A stretch of 12,136 bases of DNA from DASZPL01 sp035550315 (GTDB lineage Bacteria > Actinomycetota > Actinomycetes > JAFAQI01): assembly GCA_035550315.1 (NCBI GenBank), contig DASZPL010000141.1:1-12136 (forward strand), in the 5' to 3' direction. The translations under genes were made by a program, and so were the position numbers. The notes beneath the pieces are model-generated. The model saw only the letters and a program-made list of their open reading frames with translations. It did no database searches and had not been told where the DNA came from. Of the stretch, positions 1-6,786 are shown one piece after another; position 1 is the first letter of the stretch; each line of letters opens with the position of its first letter.

Positions 1-599
1 CCGGCGTACGCGCGGACGTCTTCACCCCCAACATCGCACCGCGACTCGGCCCAGCCCGTCTGCTGTTCGCGGCGCAGGCGGGCGCGCCCCACAAGCGCCT
101 GACCGACCTGCTCGCCGCGATGCCACAGGTGCTGGCCGCCCGACCGCAGACCCGACTGGTCGTCGGCGGGGGCGGTGCCGTACCCGGCGGGCTGCCCGCC
201 GAGGTGGCTGCCGCCGTCGACGACATCGGGACCGGCAGTCTCGACGACCTGCCGCAGCGCTACCGCGACGCGACCGTGACGGTCCTGCCGTCACAGGACG
301 AGGCGTTCGGGCTGGTGCTGGTCGAGTCACTCGCCTGCGGTACGCCGGTCGTCGCGGCGCGGTCCGGCGGGATGCCCGAGATCGTCGGCACGGATGCCGG
401 GGTCGGGGCGTTGACTGCGGTGGGCGACCCGGCCGCCTTGGCCGACGCGATCCTCGCCACGATCGAGCTCGCCGCCGATCCCGAGACGCCGGTGCGATGT
501 GTCCGCCACGCCGAGCAGTGGAGCTGGGACCAGGTCGGCCCCCGGCACGTGGCCGCCTACGACACGGCCCTCACGACCCCCTCCACCCGTTCGAAGTAG
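1..599 (+). CDS. GT4 glycosyltransferase, C-terminal part (5' end outside window)
   Basis: The reading frame is open from base 3 to the TAG at 597-599, giving 198 residues with no start codon needed, so the gene begins upstream of the window. The first residues (GVRADVFTP) match the linker motif that opens the nucleotide-sugar-binding C-terminal domain of GT-B enzymes of family GT4. The usual 'glycine-rich strand then K-x-L' segment follows (LLFAAQAGAPHKRLTDLL), and then the E-x7-E pair (DEAFGLVLVE, visible residues 100 and 108). After that comes the nucleotide-contact stretch CGTPVVAARSGGMPEIVG. The enzyme would transfer a sugar from a nucleotide donor to a growing glycan at the cytoplasmic membrane face; donor and acceptor cannot be read. 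Its last codons (Ser-Lys-stop) lie in the left arm of the inverted repeat at 588-678. It converges on the minus-strand export operon. Family is secure, specificity unknown. Confidence 0.9.
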   Translation, partial: GVRADVFTPNIAPRLGPARLLFAAQAGAPHKRLTDLLAAMPQVLAARPQTRLVVGGGGAVPGGLPAEVAAAVDDIGTGSLDDLPQRYRDATVTVLPSQDEAFGLVLVESLACGTPVVAARSGGMPEIVGTDAGVGALTAVGDPAALADAILATIELAADPETPVRCVRHAEQWSWDQVGPRHVAAYDTALTTPSTRSK

Positions 600-678
600 C
601 ACACAAAGTCCGTGGAACTGCGGGGGTTCCGCACTTCCTGTCCGTATCGCGGGGCGCTTTGTGTGCTACTTCGGAACG
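588..678. repeat. Nested inverted repeat between convergent genes, carrying both stop codons
   Basis: A perfect 17-bp inverted repeat is formed by 592-608 (CGAAGTAGCACACAAAG) and its reverse complement at 657-673. With one bulged base the pairing extends outward to 588 and 678. Inside, 614-623 can pair with 629-638 (9 of 10 bp) around a 5-nt loop, so the element folds as a hairpin within a hairpin. The TAG of the left glycosyltransferase gene is at 597-599 in the left arm. The TAG of the right GT2-methyltransferase gene is the complement of 666-668 in the right arm. A bidirectional terminator is possible, but no T-tract follows either arm. A small mobile or repetitive palindrome (REP- or MITE-like) fits equally well. 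Pairing is read directly; function is inferred. Confidence 0.75.
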
Positions 679-2174
679 AGGCGGCGCAGCCGTCCGAGCG
701 CCCGGCGGGCCGGATCGGTGCCGTGCGAGTGGTAGATCACGAAGTGGCTGCGGCCGTAGTGCTTCGAGTAGTGCACCAGCCCCTTGCGGGTGACGTCGTC
801 GAGCAGTCGCCCGATCGGCAGCGGCTTGTGGACGTGGACGTCGTCCGGCGACGGTTCGAGGAAGTTGATCGCGACCAGGTCGGCGGTGGCCTCGAGCGAG
901 GCGAGAAAGCCGAACGGGTCCTCGACGTGCTCGATCACGTCGAAGCAGTAGGCCAGCTCGAATCCGCCGGGAACCTCGCCGTCGACGTCGTGCACGGCGG
1001 CGTCGATCCCGCGCTGCGCCAGCCGCCACCGCAGGTACGCCGTGCTCGGGTTGGCGAAGTCGGCGAACTCGACGCGATAGCCCGCCGCCAGGAACCGCAG
1101 CCCGTCGCTGCCGATGCCGCACCCGTAGTCGAGCAGCCGTGACCCGCGCCCGATGCGCCGCATGATGGCCTCGCGGTAGGGACGCTTCGTTCCCGACATC
1201 GCAAAGACCGTGAGGTCGTACAGGTACGCCGTCGAGGTGCGGTAGAAGGTCAGCTCGTCGGCGGCCGCCTCCTCCTCGGCGTCGACCGCCTGCTGGTGTC
1301 CCCGCAGCTTCGCCTCGTCGTAGTCGTCGCCGAGATAGGCCTTCAGCTCGGCGAGCTCCTGCTCGGCCTCGAACGCGTCGAGGTAGACCGGCGCGAACCG
1401 GGCGAGCCAACGGGCGACCGAGCGCCGCGGCCGGCCCTCGACGGCACGGAACTTGTTCGCGAAGTACGGCGCGAAGTCCGGGTGCTTCACCGTCAGCTGG
1501 AACTCGCCCTTGGCGATACCGCGCAGCCTCGCGGCGTACGACGCCTCGTCGTAGCAGTGCAGGTGCTCGGCCCGCGCCTTCGGCTCGTAGCGCAGCGACA
1601 TGCCGGCGTCACGCAGCCGGTAGGCGAAATCGAGGTCTTCGTAGTAGTAGGAGAAGGCCGGGTCGAAGCCGTTCGCCGCGTCGAACAGCGCGCGCGGCAA
1701 CGACACGTTGCAGGAGTAGAACCGGCCCCACCCGGCGTCGTCGGAAATCCCGGCGAGCTCGAACTGCATCCCGGCCCGGTCGATCCACTCCAGCAGCGAG
1801 GTACGCGGGACCTGCGGGTGCCAGTCCACGCTGCCGAGGACTGCGACCGTTGGCCCGCCCTCGGCGCGATGCCGGGCGAGATGACTCTCGACCAGCCGCC
1901 GCGTCGGGATCATGTCGTCGCCGAGGAACAGAACCAGCGGCGTCGAGGAGGCCGCCACGCCGGCGTTGCGGGCGACACCCGGGCCGCCGTGCGCGACCTG
2001 GATCACCCGCACCCAGTCGGGCAACGGCGGGACGACCTGGTCGTCGCCGTCGACGACGACGACGGCCGAGAACCCCTGCACGCTCTGGGCGGCGAGCGCG
2101 CGCAACGTCCGGGCGAGGATGTCCCAGCGGTCCCGGGTGGGGATGACGACGGTCAGCTCCTCGGGCGCGGTCAT
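666..2174 (-). CDS. Bifunctional GT2 glycosyltransferase - SAM-dependent methyltransferase fusion
   Basis: A 502-residue protein with two catalytic modules. Residues 6-200 are a GT-A fold family GT2 domain: VVIPTRDR (9-16), GVARNAG (66-72), a DxD-like metal/nucleotide site LGDD (84-87), and acceptor-side YEDLDFAYRL (178-187) with a following conserved His (H204). Residues about 260-310 are charged and probably helical, a linker. Residues about 345-480 are a class I methyltransferase: SAM motif I LLDYGCGIG (347-355) and FDVIEHVEDP (411-420). The protein probably adds a sugar and methylates the same glycan in the cytoplasm. The ATG at 2174 overlaps the upstream sulfotransferase stop (ATGA) and has GAGG a few bases upstream. 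Extending the frame further upstream only enters the sulfotransferase gene. It is the last gene of the operon, and its final Lys-stop lies in the inverted repeat. Domain calls are firm; substrates are unknown. Confidence 0.9.
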   Translation of the reverse strand: MTAPEELTVVIPTRDRWDILARTLRALAAQSVQGFSAVVVVDGDDQVVPPLPDWVRVIQVAHGGPGVARNAGVAASSTPLVLFLGDDMIPTRRLVESHLARHRAEGGPTVAVLGSVDWHPQVPRTSLLEWIDRAGMQFELAGISDDAGWGRFYSCNVSLPRALFDAANGFDPAFSYYYEDLDFAYRLRDAGMSLRYEPKARAEHLHCYDEASYAARLRGIAKGEFQLTVKHPDFAPYFANKFRAVEGRPRRSVARWLARFAPVYLDAFEAEQELAELKAYLGDDYDEAKLRGHQQAVDAEEEAAADELTFYRTSTAYLYDLTVFAMSGTKRPYREAIMRRIGRGSRLLDYGCGIGSDGLRFLAAGYRVEFADFANPSTAYLRWRLAQRGIDAAVHDVDGEVPGGFELAYCFDVIEHVEDPFGFLASLEATADLVAINFLEPSPDDVHVHKPLPIGRLLDDVTRKGLVHYSKHYGRSHFVIYHSHGTDPARRALGRLRRLVPK

Positions 2175-3463
2175 GAGTCGGCCTCGTCGTAACCGAGCTC
2201 GCGCAGCAGCGGGCCGGCGAGACTGTCCAGTGCCGCGCGCTCGGCCGCCGGCAACGACCGCCACTTCCCGCTGCCGATCTCGCCGCTCGCCGGCAACGGC
2301 GTGACGCGCTGCGTGGCGCGCGTGCGCAGCTCCGTCAGCGCCGGTTCCGAGCTCGGTACGCCGAGCCAGGACCACAAGCCGGTCGTGACCGCCGACGGGT
2401 CGGCCAACAGGTCCTCGTAGCGGACCTGGGTGAAGCGCCGCAACCCGCCCGCGGCCAATCGGATCGCCGACACGGCTTCGACCCACTCCTGCGCGGCGCC
2501 GGCCAGGTCAGCGCCGTCTCCGCGCGTCAGCGACAGCGACAGCGCCGCGTCGCGGCCGTCACGCACGATGTGCACGTAGCGCGCGTCCGGATAGAGCCTT
2601 GCCAACACGGGCAGCTGCCACGCGGTGGTCGGGGTCTTCTCGCAGACGTGGGTCGCGCCGGGTGCGACCCGGTCACGCATCGCGACGAGCAGGTCGTCGC
2701 AGAACGCCCGCATCGCCGACAGCGTGACGTTGTCGCCGGCAAGGGCCCGGATCTGGTCCGCCCACACCGGCGCGATGTCGGGGAACAACCAGGTCTCGCC
2801 GGTCTCCGTGCCGGCGATCAACGGGCTCGCGCACAGCAGCCGGTGCAGCCATGTCGTCCCGCTGCGTGCCGCTCCGAGGACGACGACGAGCCGGTCGCGC
2901 AGCTCGCTGTCCGAGACGCGGGCGCGGCGACTCCCGACGCGGCGCGGCCACAACCGGGCCCATCGCGGCGGCGCCTCGATGCGTTCGGCAGCGACCGCGG
3001 CCACCCGCGCCGCGACCGCGCGCGGGTCCTTGGTCACGTCGCGGTCGGTGACCACCAGGTCCGGCGACGCGGCGGCAACCCGGTCGCTGGGTACGCCGTG
3101 CGCCACCGCGACCACGACCGCATCCGGCCACACCAGCCGGACGTACGGGCCGAGCAGCTCCGCGTCGGCGACCACGTCCACGAACACCGACGAACCCGGC
3201 CGCAACGCAGCGGCCACCAGCGAGTCCGCCAGCCGGCGCAGCGCGTGCATCAGGTGCTCGTGGTCGACCAGCGCGGACACGCCGGCTTCGCCCTGGCCGG
3301 ATTCGTGCCCCCAGAACAGCCGGGCGAGCCGGCTCGGCAGGTCGACCCCGGTCGGCGCCGACCAGCCGGACATCCGGCCCAGTGCCGCCCGCAGCTGCTC
3401 GCCCGACTCCGCGCTCTCCGCCAGAACGAAGACCGGCAGGTGGGGGGCGCCCGGTTCGCTCAC
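2171..3463 (-). CDS. PAPS-type sulfotransferase with a degenerate N-terminal repeat domain
   Basis: 430 residues, GTG start overlapping the upstream ATPase stop (GTGA). The catalytic half, about residues 190-425, has the 5'-phosphosulfate loop VVVLGAARSGTTWLHRLL (193-210) and CEKTPTT (274-280). It also has the 3'-phosphate-binding segment YVHIVRDGRDAALS (296-309) and RYEDLL (348-353), which together define the Sulfotransfer family. It should move sulfate from PAPS to a hydroxyl, here most likely on a sugar, in the cytoplasm before export. Residues 11-165 resemble a decayed second copy: VFVLAESAESGEQLRAAL (11-28) mirrors the P-loop, and PDAVVVAVAHGVPSDRVAAA (113-132) mirrors the 3'-site with the catalytic residues lost. 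The protein is well over the roughly 250-300 residues of a single-domain enzyme. It sits between the Wzt ATPase and the GT2-methyltransferase. The acceptor is unknown; a lipid or protein acceptor is not excluded. Confidence 0.87.
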   Translation of the reverse strand: MSEPGAPHLPVFVLAESAESGEQLRAALGRMSGWSAPTGVDLPSRLARLFWGHESGQGEAGVSALVDHEHLMHALRRLADSLVAAALRPGSSVFVDVVADAELLGPYVRLVWPDAVVVAVAHGVPSDRVAAASPDLVVTDRDVTKDPRAVAARVAAVAAERIEAPPRWARLWPRRVGSRRARVSDSELRDRLVVVLGAARSGTTWLHRLLCASPLIAGTETGETWLFPDIAPVWADQIRALAGDNVTLSAMRAFCDDLLVAMRDRVAPGATHVCEKTPTTAWQLPVLARLYPDARYVHIVRDGRDAALSLSLTRGDGADLAGAAQEWVEAVSAIRLAAGGLRRFTQVRYEDLLADPSAVTTGLWSWLGVPSSEPALTELRTRATQRVTPLPASGEIGSGKWRSLPAAERAALDSLAGPLLRELGYDEADS

Positions 3464-4650
3464 GAGTCCGCGCGGTGGAAGGTACCGCCGAGATCCGCGA
3501 CTCCCGAAGCGAGACCGCGCCCCGACACGTAGAAGGTCACCGGCACGGCGCGGCCGAGCACCACGCTGTTGCCGCCGTCGGCGCTGTGCAGGGACGCCGT
3601 CGCGTAGTACCCACCGCTCGGCAGCGTCAGCGCAAGGCGGGTCTCGTACGTCGCGACCTCGTTTGCCGCCAGCGGCGGGAACGGGGTCATCAGGTTCGTG
3701 TCGGAGTACACGACGGTCCCGGCCTCGGTCGTGATCGTCATGCCCATCACCGGATGAGCGATCGCGGTGGTCGCCCGCACCCGCAACCGCAGCACCACGT
3801 CGTCACCGCTGTCGAAGTGCAGCACCGGCTCGCCGGTCGCGGCGTTGTGCAGGCTCAGCGACTCGATGTCCGCGCCGTGTGTGGCGAGCTCACCGCTCGA
3901 CGGATCGGCCATCGCCTCGCTGCCGACCACGTTGTAGAACTCCGAGATCGCCTCGAAGGTCGGCCCGTCGAAGATCTTGTGGCCGTGGCTCATCACCAGG
4001 GCTCGGTCGCAGAACCCGCGTACGACGTTGAGGTTGTGGCTGACCACCACGATCGTGGTCCCGTTGGCGCGGATCTCCTGCATCCGCGCGAAGCACTTCA
4101 GCTGGAAGGCGAAGTCACCGACCGCGAGGACCTCGTCGACCAGCAGGACGTCGGGGTCTGCGGCAACCGCGACGGAGAAGCCGAGCCGCACGAACATCCC
4201 GGACGAGTAGAACTTCACCGGGGTGTCGATGAAGCTCTCCACCTCGGCGAAGTCGACGATGCCGTCGAGACGACGGTCGATCTCGGCGTTGCTCATCCCG
4301 AGGATCGTGCCGTTGACGTAGATGTTCTCCCGGCCGGTCAGCTCGGGGTGGAAGCCCACCCCGACCGAGATCAGCGGCGCGACCTTCCCGCGAACCTTGA
4401 CGACGCCGCTCGACGGCGCAGTGACCCCGCACAGCAGCTGGAGCAGCGTCGACTTGCCGGCGCCGTTGCGCCCCAGCACGCCGAGGCTCTCACCGGCGTG
4501 GACGTCGAGATCGACGTTCTCGAGTGCGAGCAGGGTGCTGCGGCGGCTGCGCGCACGCAACCGCAGCGCGTTCGCGAGCATGGGCTGGTCGTCGTACTTG
4601 ACGTAGCGCTTGCTCACCTCGCGCAGCGAGATGACGGGCTGGCCGGTCAC
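3460..4650 (-). CDS. wzt: Polysaccharide ABC exporter ATP-binding protein (Wzt type, with C-terminal domain)
   Basis: 396 residues from a GTG at 4650 that overlaps the permease stop (GTGA). The longer open frame to 4959 lies antiparallel to nothing but reads inside the permease gene, so it is rejected. The ATPase domain, about 6-240, has Walker A GRNGAGKST (60-68), the variant signature YSSGMFVRL (148-156), Walker B VLLVDE (168-173) followed by D179, and the switch histidine in VVVSHN (201-206). The short signature and the LALENVDLDV lead-in are typical of O-antigen and teichoic-acid exporters. Residues about 255-390 form a beta-rich extension (SGDDVVLRLRVRA, SDTNL, GGYYATASLH) resembling the Wzt_C carbohydrate-binding domain. 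In known systems that domain recognises a modified non-reducing end before export. It pairs with the permease encoded just upstream. Confidence is high for role, moderate for C-domain function. Confidence 0.94.
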   Translation of the reverse strand: MTGQPVISLREVSKRYVKYDDQPMLANALRLRARSRRSTLLALENVDLDVHAGESLGVLGRNGAGKSTLLQLLCGVTAPSSGVVKVRGKVAPLISVGVGFHPELTGRENIYVNGTILGMSNAEIDRRLDGIVDFAEVESFIDTPVKFYSSGMFVRLGFSVAVAADPDVLLVDEVLAVGDFAFQLKCFARMQEIRANGTTIVVVSHNLNVVRGFCDRALVMSHGHKIFDGPTFEAISEFYNVVGSEAMADPSSGELATHGADIESLSLHNAATGEPVLHFDSGDDVVLRLRVRATTAIAHPVMGMTITTEAGTVVYSDTNLMTPFPPLAANEVATYETRLALTLPSGGYYATASLHSADGGNSVVLGRAVPVTFYVSGRGLASGVADLGGTFHRADS

Positions 4651-5585
4651 AGCAGATCGACGAACACTCGGTCGCGGCGGCACTGCAGCCAGAACCCGAT
4701 CCCGCCGAACACCACGCACCAGCAGCCGCACGCGACGACGGCCAACGTGAGCGCGGAGTCGGCGCCGACGGTCGCGGCCCGGAAGATCTCGATCGGTCCG
4801 GCGGCGGGCCCCATCGCGATCAGGGTGCGCAGCACGTGGTGATGTGCCGACAGCCGCGACAGCGGATAGATGATCGGCGTCAGATAGAAGCCGACAGACA
4901 GCACCGCCATGACGATGTAGCGGATGTCGCGGAAGTACACGTGCAGCGCCGACAGGCACAACCCGACGCAGACGACGAGCAGCACCGCCAGCGCGGCCCC
5001 GGGGAAGACGAGCAGGAACGACACCCCGATCCCGCTGCCCACGACGAGTGACATCAGCAGCAGCAGCATGATGCCGATCGCGAACGGATACATCGCGGAG
5101 GCCGCCGTGACGAGGACCGGGAGGGCGCGCGGGAAGTAGATCTTGCCGGCGAGCGCGACGTTGTCGACGATCGCCGTTGCCGCGGACGGCCCGGCGTTGG
5201 CGAGGTAGTTCCAGGGGACGAGCGCCGAGTAGAGGAACACGGCGTATGCCTGCTGCGACGAGGCGTAGCTGCGACCGATTCCGACGACGTGGGTGAACAC
5301 GACGGAGAGCACGACAGCTTGCACGAGCGGCACGCCGACCGCCCAGATGACGCCGAGCACGGTACGGCGGTACCGGACGTAGAAGTCCTTGCGAGCCAGG
5401 ATGACCAGCAGCTGGCGCGCGGCCCAGAGCTCCCGAAGCATGACGCCGGGTGGGGTGGCAGGCCCACGCAGCTCGAAGCCCGGCTCGGGCTCACCCGCGG
5501 CCGAGCCGGCCGCGGTCGCCAGCGTCGCGATGTGACCCTCCTCCGTCGAGCTGCGCCTTGTGACTCCCGGCCAACATCGTTTCAC
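4647..5585 (-). CDS. wzm: Polysaccharide ABC exporter permease (Wzm type, ABC-2 family)
   Basis: 312 residues if the GTG at 5585 is used. The membrane core starts at KDFYVRYRRTVLGVIW (66-81), a hallmark of Wzm/TagG permeases. Six hydrophobic helices follow at about 78-100, 114-134, 163-183, 189-214, 223-243 and 277-299, with the conserved VYFRDIRY (217-224) before helix five. Two copies would form the membrane channel for the glycan, driven by the ATPase whose start overlaps this stop by 4 bp. The N-terminus is uncertain: the first 48 residues are low-complexity and unlike the family. No Shine-Dalgarno precedes the GTG, whereas a strong GGAGGAGGG lies inside the frame at 5544-5536 with no ATG/GTG/TTG at the right distance (an in-frame ATC is at 5531). 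The true start may be near 5531-5520. Family assignment is firm. Confidence 0.93.
   Translation of the reverse strand: MKRCWPGVTRRSSTEEGHIATLATAAGSAAGEPEPGFELRGPATPPGVMLRELWAARQLLVILARKDFYVRYRRTVLGVIWAVGVPLVQAVVLSVVFTHVVGIGRSYASSQQAYAVFLYSALVPWNYLANAGPSAATAIVDNVALAGKIYFPRALPVLVTAASAMYPFAIGIMLLLLMSLVVGSGIGVSFLLVFPGAALAVLLVVCVGLCLSALHVYFRDIRYIVMAVLSVGFYLTPIIYPLSRLSAHHHVLRTLIAMGPAAGPIEIFRAATVGADSALTLAVVACGCWCVVFGGIGFWLQCRRDRVFVDLL
5536..5544 (-). promoter_or_regulatory. Strong Shine-Dalgarno-like GGAGGAGGG inside the annotated 5' end of wzm
   Basis: On the minus strand this 9-base purine run matches the anti-Shine-Dalgarno better than any sequence before the other genes here. Five bases after it an ATC codon is in the wzm frame (5531-5529), and a CTG follows in frame at 5522-5520. 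No canonical start lies within 15 bases. Either wzm uses a near-cognate start here, or the match arises by chance from Glu-Glu-Gly codons. It is recorded because it affects the choice of start. Confidence 0.4.
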
Positions 5586-5633
5586 GAGTGCCGCGCACGA
5601 CCCCGTCGCGAACGTCCGGACGCGACGCCCGGC

Positions 5634-6749
5634 TCAGTCGGAGAACGGGCCGGGCCAGATCCCCGGCGGCGGCGGCGTGCTGGCACTGCCGGTCCGGCGG
5701 GCGACCATCAGCAGGTGGCAGCCGAGCCGGTTGACCAGCGGCAGCGCCCCACAGACCGCCTCGATGGCGTCGGCGAGGCGCTGACCGCGCTCCCCCTGGC
5801 GGTCGAGCCAGCGCGCGGTGCGGCTCTGCGGCGGCGGGAACTCGAAGCTGCCGGCCGCGATGGTGTCCAGCCCCGCCGCCGTGAACATCCGGCGGGTCTC
5901 GGCCTGCTTGTGCCAGGTGTGCGGCACCCACGCCGCAGCCACGCCCTCCTCGAGCAGGGCCGGGCTAACCGGCTCCGGCCACACCCACGGCCGGTGCGAG
6001 ATCATCCGGTCGCGGCGGAAGCCGAACGCCTTCTCGGCGTAGGCGAACGGATCCGACAGCGGGAAGCGCAACGGCATCTCCGAGGCGTTGTTCGTCGTCA
6101 TCACGAGCACGCCTCCCGGCTTGAGCACCCGCGCGATCTCCCAGACGGCGAGCTCGGGTCGCAGCAGGTGCTCGATGACCTCGGTGAAGACGACGACGTC
6201 CACGCTCGCGTCGGCGAGCGGCAGGTGCTCGCCGTCGCCGCGGACGAAAGCCCTGCGTAGCGGCGCGTCGCGGTCGGCGTGACGCTTGGCTGCCGACTCG
6301 ATGTGGTGGCCGCCGAAGTCGAGCCCCACGTAGCGCGCGGCGACGTCGAGCAGCTGGTCGGCCGCCAGCGCCGACCCGCACCCCACGTCGAGCACCACGC
6401 CTCCGGGCGGGAGGTGCCGGCGCGCCGCCGTACCCACCAGCGAGTACCGCATCTCGTGGCGATGCCCGTGGTAGTCGCTCCACAGGTCGAGCTCCTCCTC
6501 GACCGTGGGAACCGACTCGTTGTAGTGGCGGGAGAAGATCTCCGGCGTCGCCGTACGCAGCAGCTCCCACTCGTGCGCTGTTGCGGCGAGGCCGCGGCGG
6601 CGGTAACGCGAGTACGTCAGCGACCACACGCCGACGAGGGCGACCAGGAAGACGACCCGCAGCCACCAGGGGTCCATCGGCAGCGCGGCCGCCACGATCA
6701 GGACCACCGGAAGGCCCAGTCGAGCCAGCCTCCCGGCAGACGCGTCCAT
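5634..6749 (-). CDS. Membrane-anchored class I SAM-dependent methyltransferase
   Basis: 371 residues from the ATG at 6749. A longer frame can start at an ATG at 6788, but that codon overlaps the start of the divergent glycosyltransferase gene, so the shorter form is preferred. Two hydrophobic helices lie near the N-terminus (about residues 11-24 and 30-46), followed by a basic YSRYRRR stop-transfer sequence, so the catalytic part should face the cytoplasm. The methyltransferase domain has SAM motif I VVLDVGCGSA (118-127), GLDFG (142-146), the acidic FTEVIEH (188-194) and VLKPGGVLVM (208-217), typical of the Methyltransf_11 group. It is probably a sugar O-methyltransferase, though a lipid-carrier or quinone substrate cannot be excluded. 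It is the first gene of the minus-strand series, 48 bp ahead of wzm. The proline-rich C-terminus (TPPPPGIWPGP) is unusual and of unknown role. Confidence 0.87.
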   Translation of the reverse strand: MDASAGRLARLGLPVVLIVAAALPMDPWWLRVVFLVALVGVWSLTYSRYRRRGLAATAHEWELLRTATPEIFSRHYNESVPTVEEELDLWSDYHGHRHEMRYSLVGTAARRHLPPGGVVLDVGCGSALAADQLLDVAARYVGLDFGGHHIESAAKRHADRDAPLRRAFVRGDGEHLPLADASVDVVVFTEVIEHLLRPELAVWEIARVLKPGGVLVMTTNNASEMPLRFPLSDPFAYAEKAFGFRRDRMISHRPWVWPEPVSPALLEEGVAAAWVPHTWHKQAETRRMFTAAGLDTIAAGSFEFPPPQSRTARWLDRQGERGQRLADAIEAVCGALPLVNRLGCHLLMVARRTGSASTPPPPGIWPGPFSD

Positions 6750-6786
6750 CACGTCATTCTGCCGTTGTGCGATGGTGACGACCGTC
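6750..6786. promoter_or_regulatory. Divergent intergenic spacer between methyltransferase and GT4 genes
   Basis: Only 37 bp separate the two chosen starts. On the minus strand CAGAAT (6761-6756) ends 6 nt before the methyltransferase ATG, the geometry of an actinobacterial leaderless promoter (-10 consensus TAnnnT; the A and final T match). No convincing -35 box is seen. No Shine-Dalgarno precedes either gene. For the plus-strand gene no good -10 is visible, so its promoter may lie inside the methyltransferase coding region. This is a weak call. Confidence 0.3.

Noticed and set aside
588..678. Classical rho-independent terminator
   Set aside because: The stem is strong, but neither arm is followed by a run of T on its strand and the outer loop is long (48 nt), so only a terminator of another kind could be proposed.
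588..678. Terminal inverted repeats of an insertion sequence
   Set aside because: Only 48 bp lie between the arms, too little for a transposase, and no flanking target-site duplication was found by eye; a non-autonomous element remains possible.
1296..2192. 298-residue open frame on the plus strand
   Set aside because: It is the antisense shadow of the GT2 domain of the fusion protein and has no family features.
2175..2486. N-terminal extension of the GT2-methyltransferase gene to 2486
   Set aside because: The extension reads through the sulfotransferase gene in another frame; the ATG at 2174 overlapping the TGA and leading directly into the first GT2 strand is the better start.
3382..4842. 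486-residue open frame on the plus strand
   Set aside because: It lies opposite wzt and parts of wzm and the sulfotransferase gene, has low-complexity composition and no recognisable motif, whereas the opposite strand carries clear Walker motifs.
4651..4959. N-terminal extension of wzt to 4959
   Set aside because: It reads inside the permease gene in another frame and gives arginine-rich sequence unlike any ATPase; the GTG at 4650 fits the 4-bp overlap pattern of the operon.
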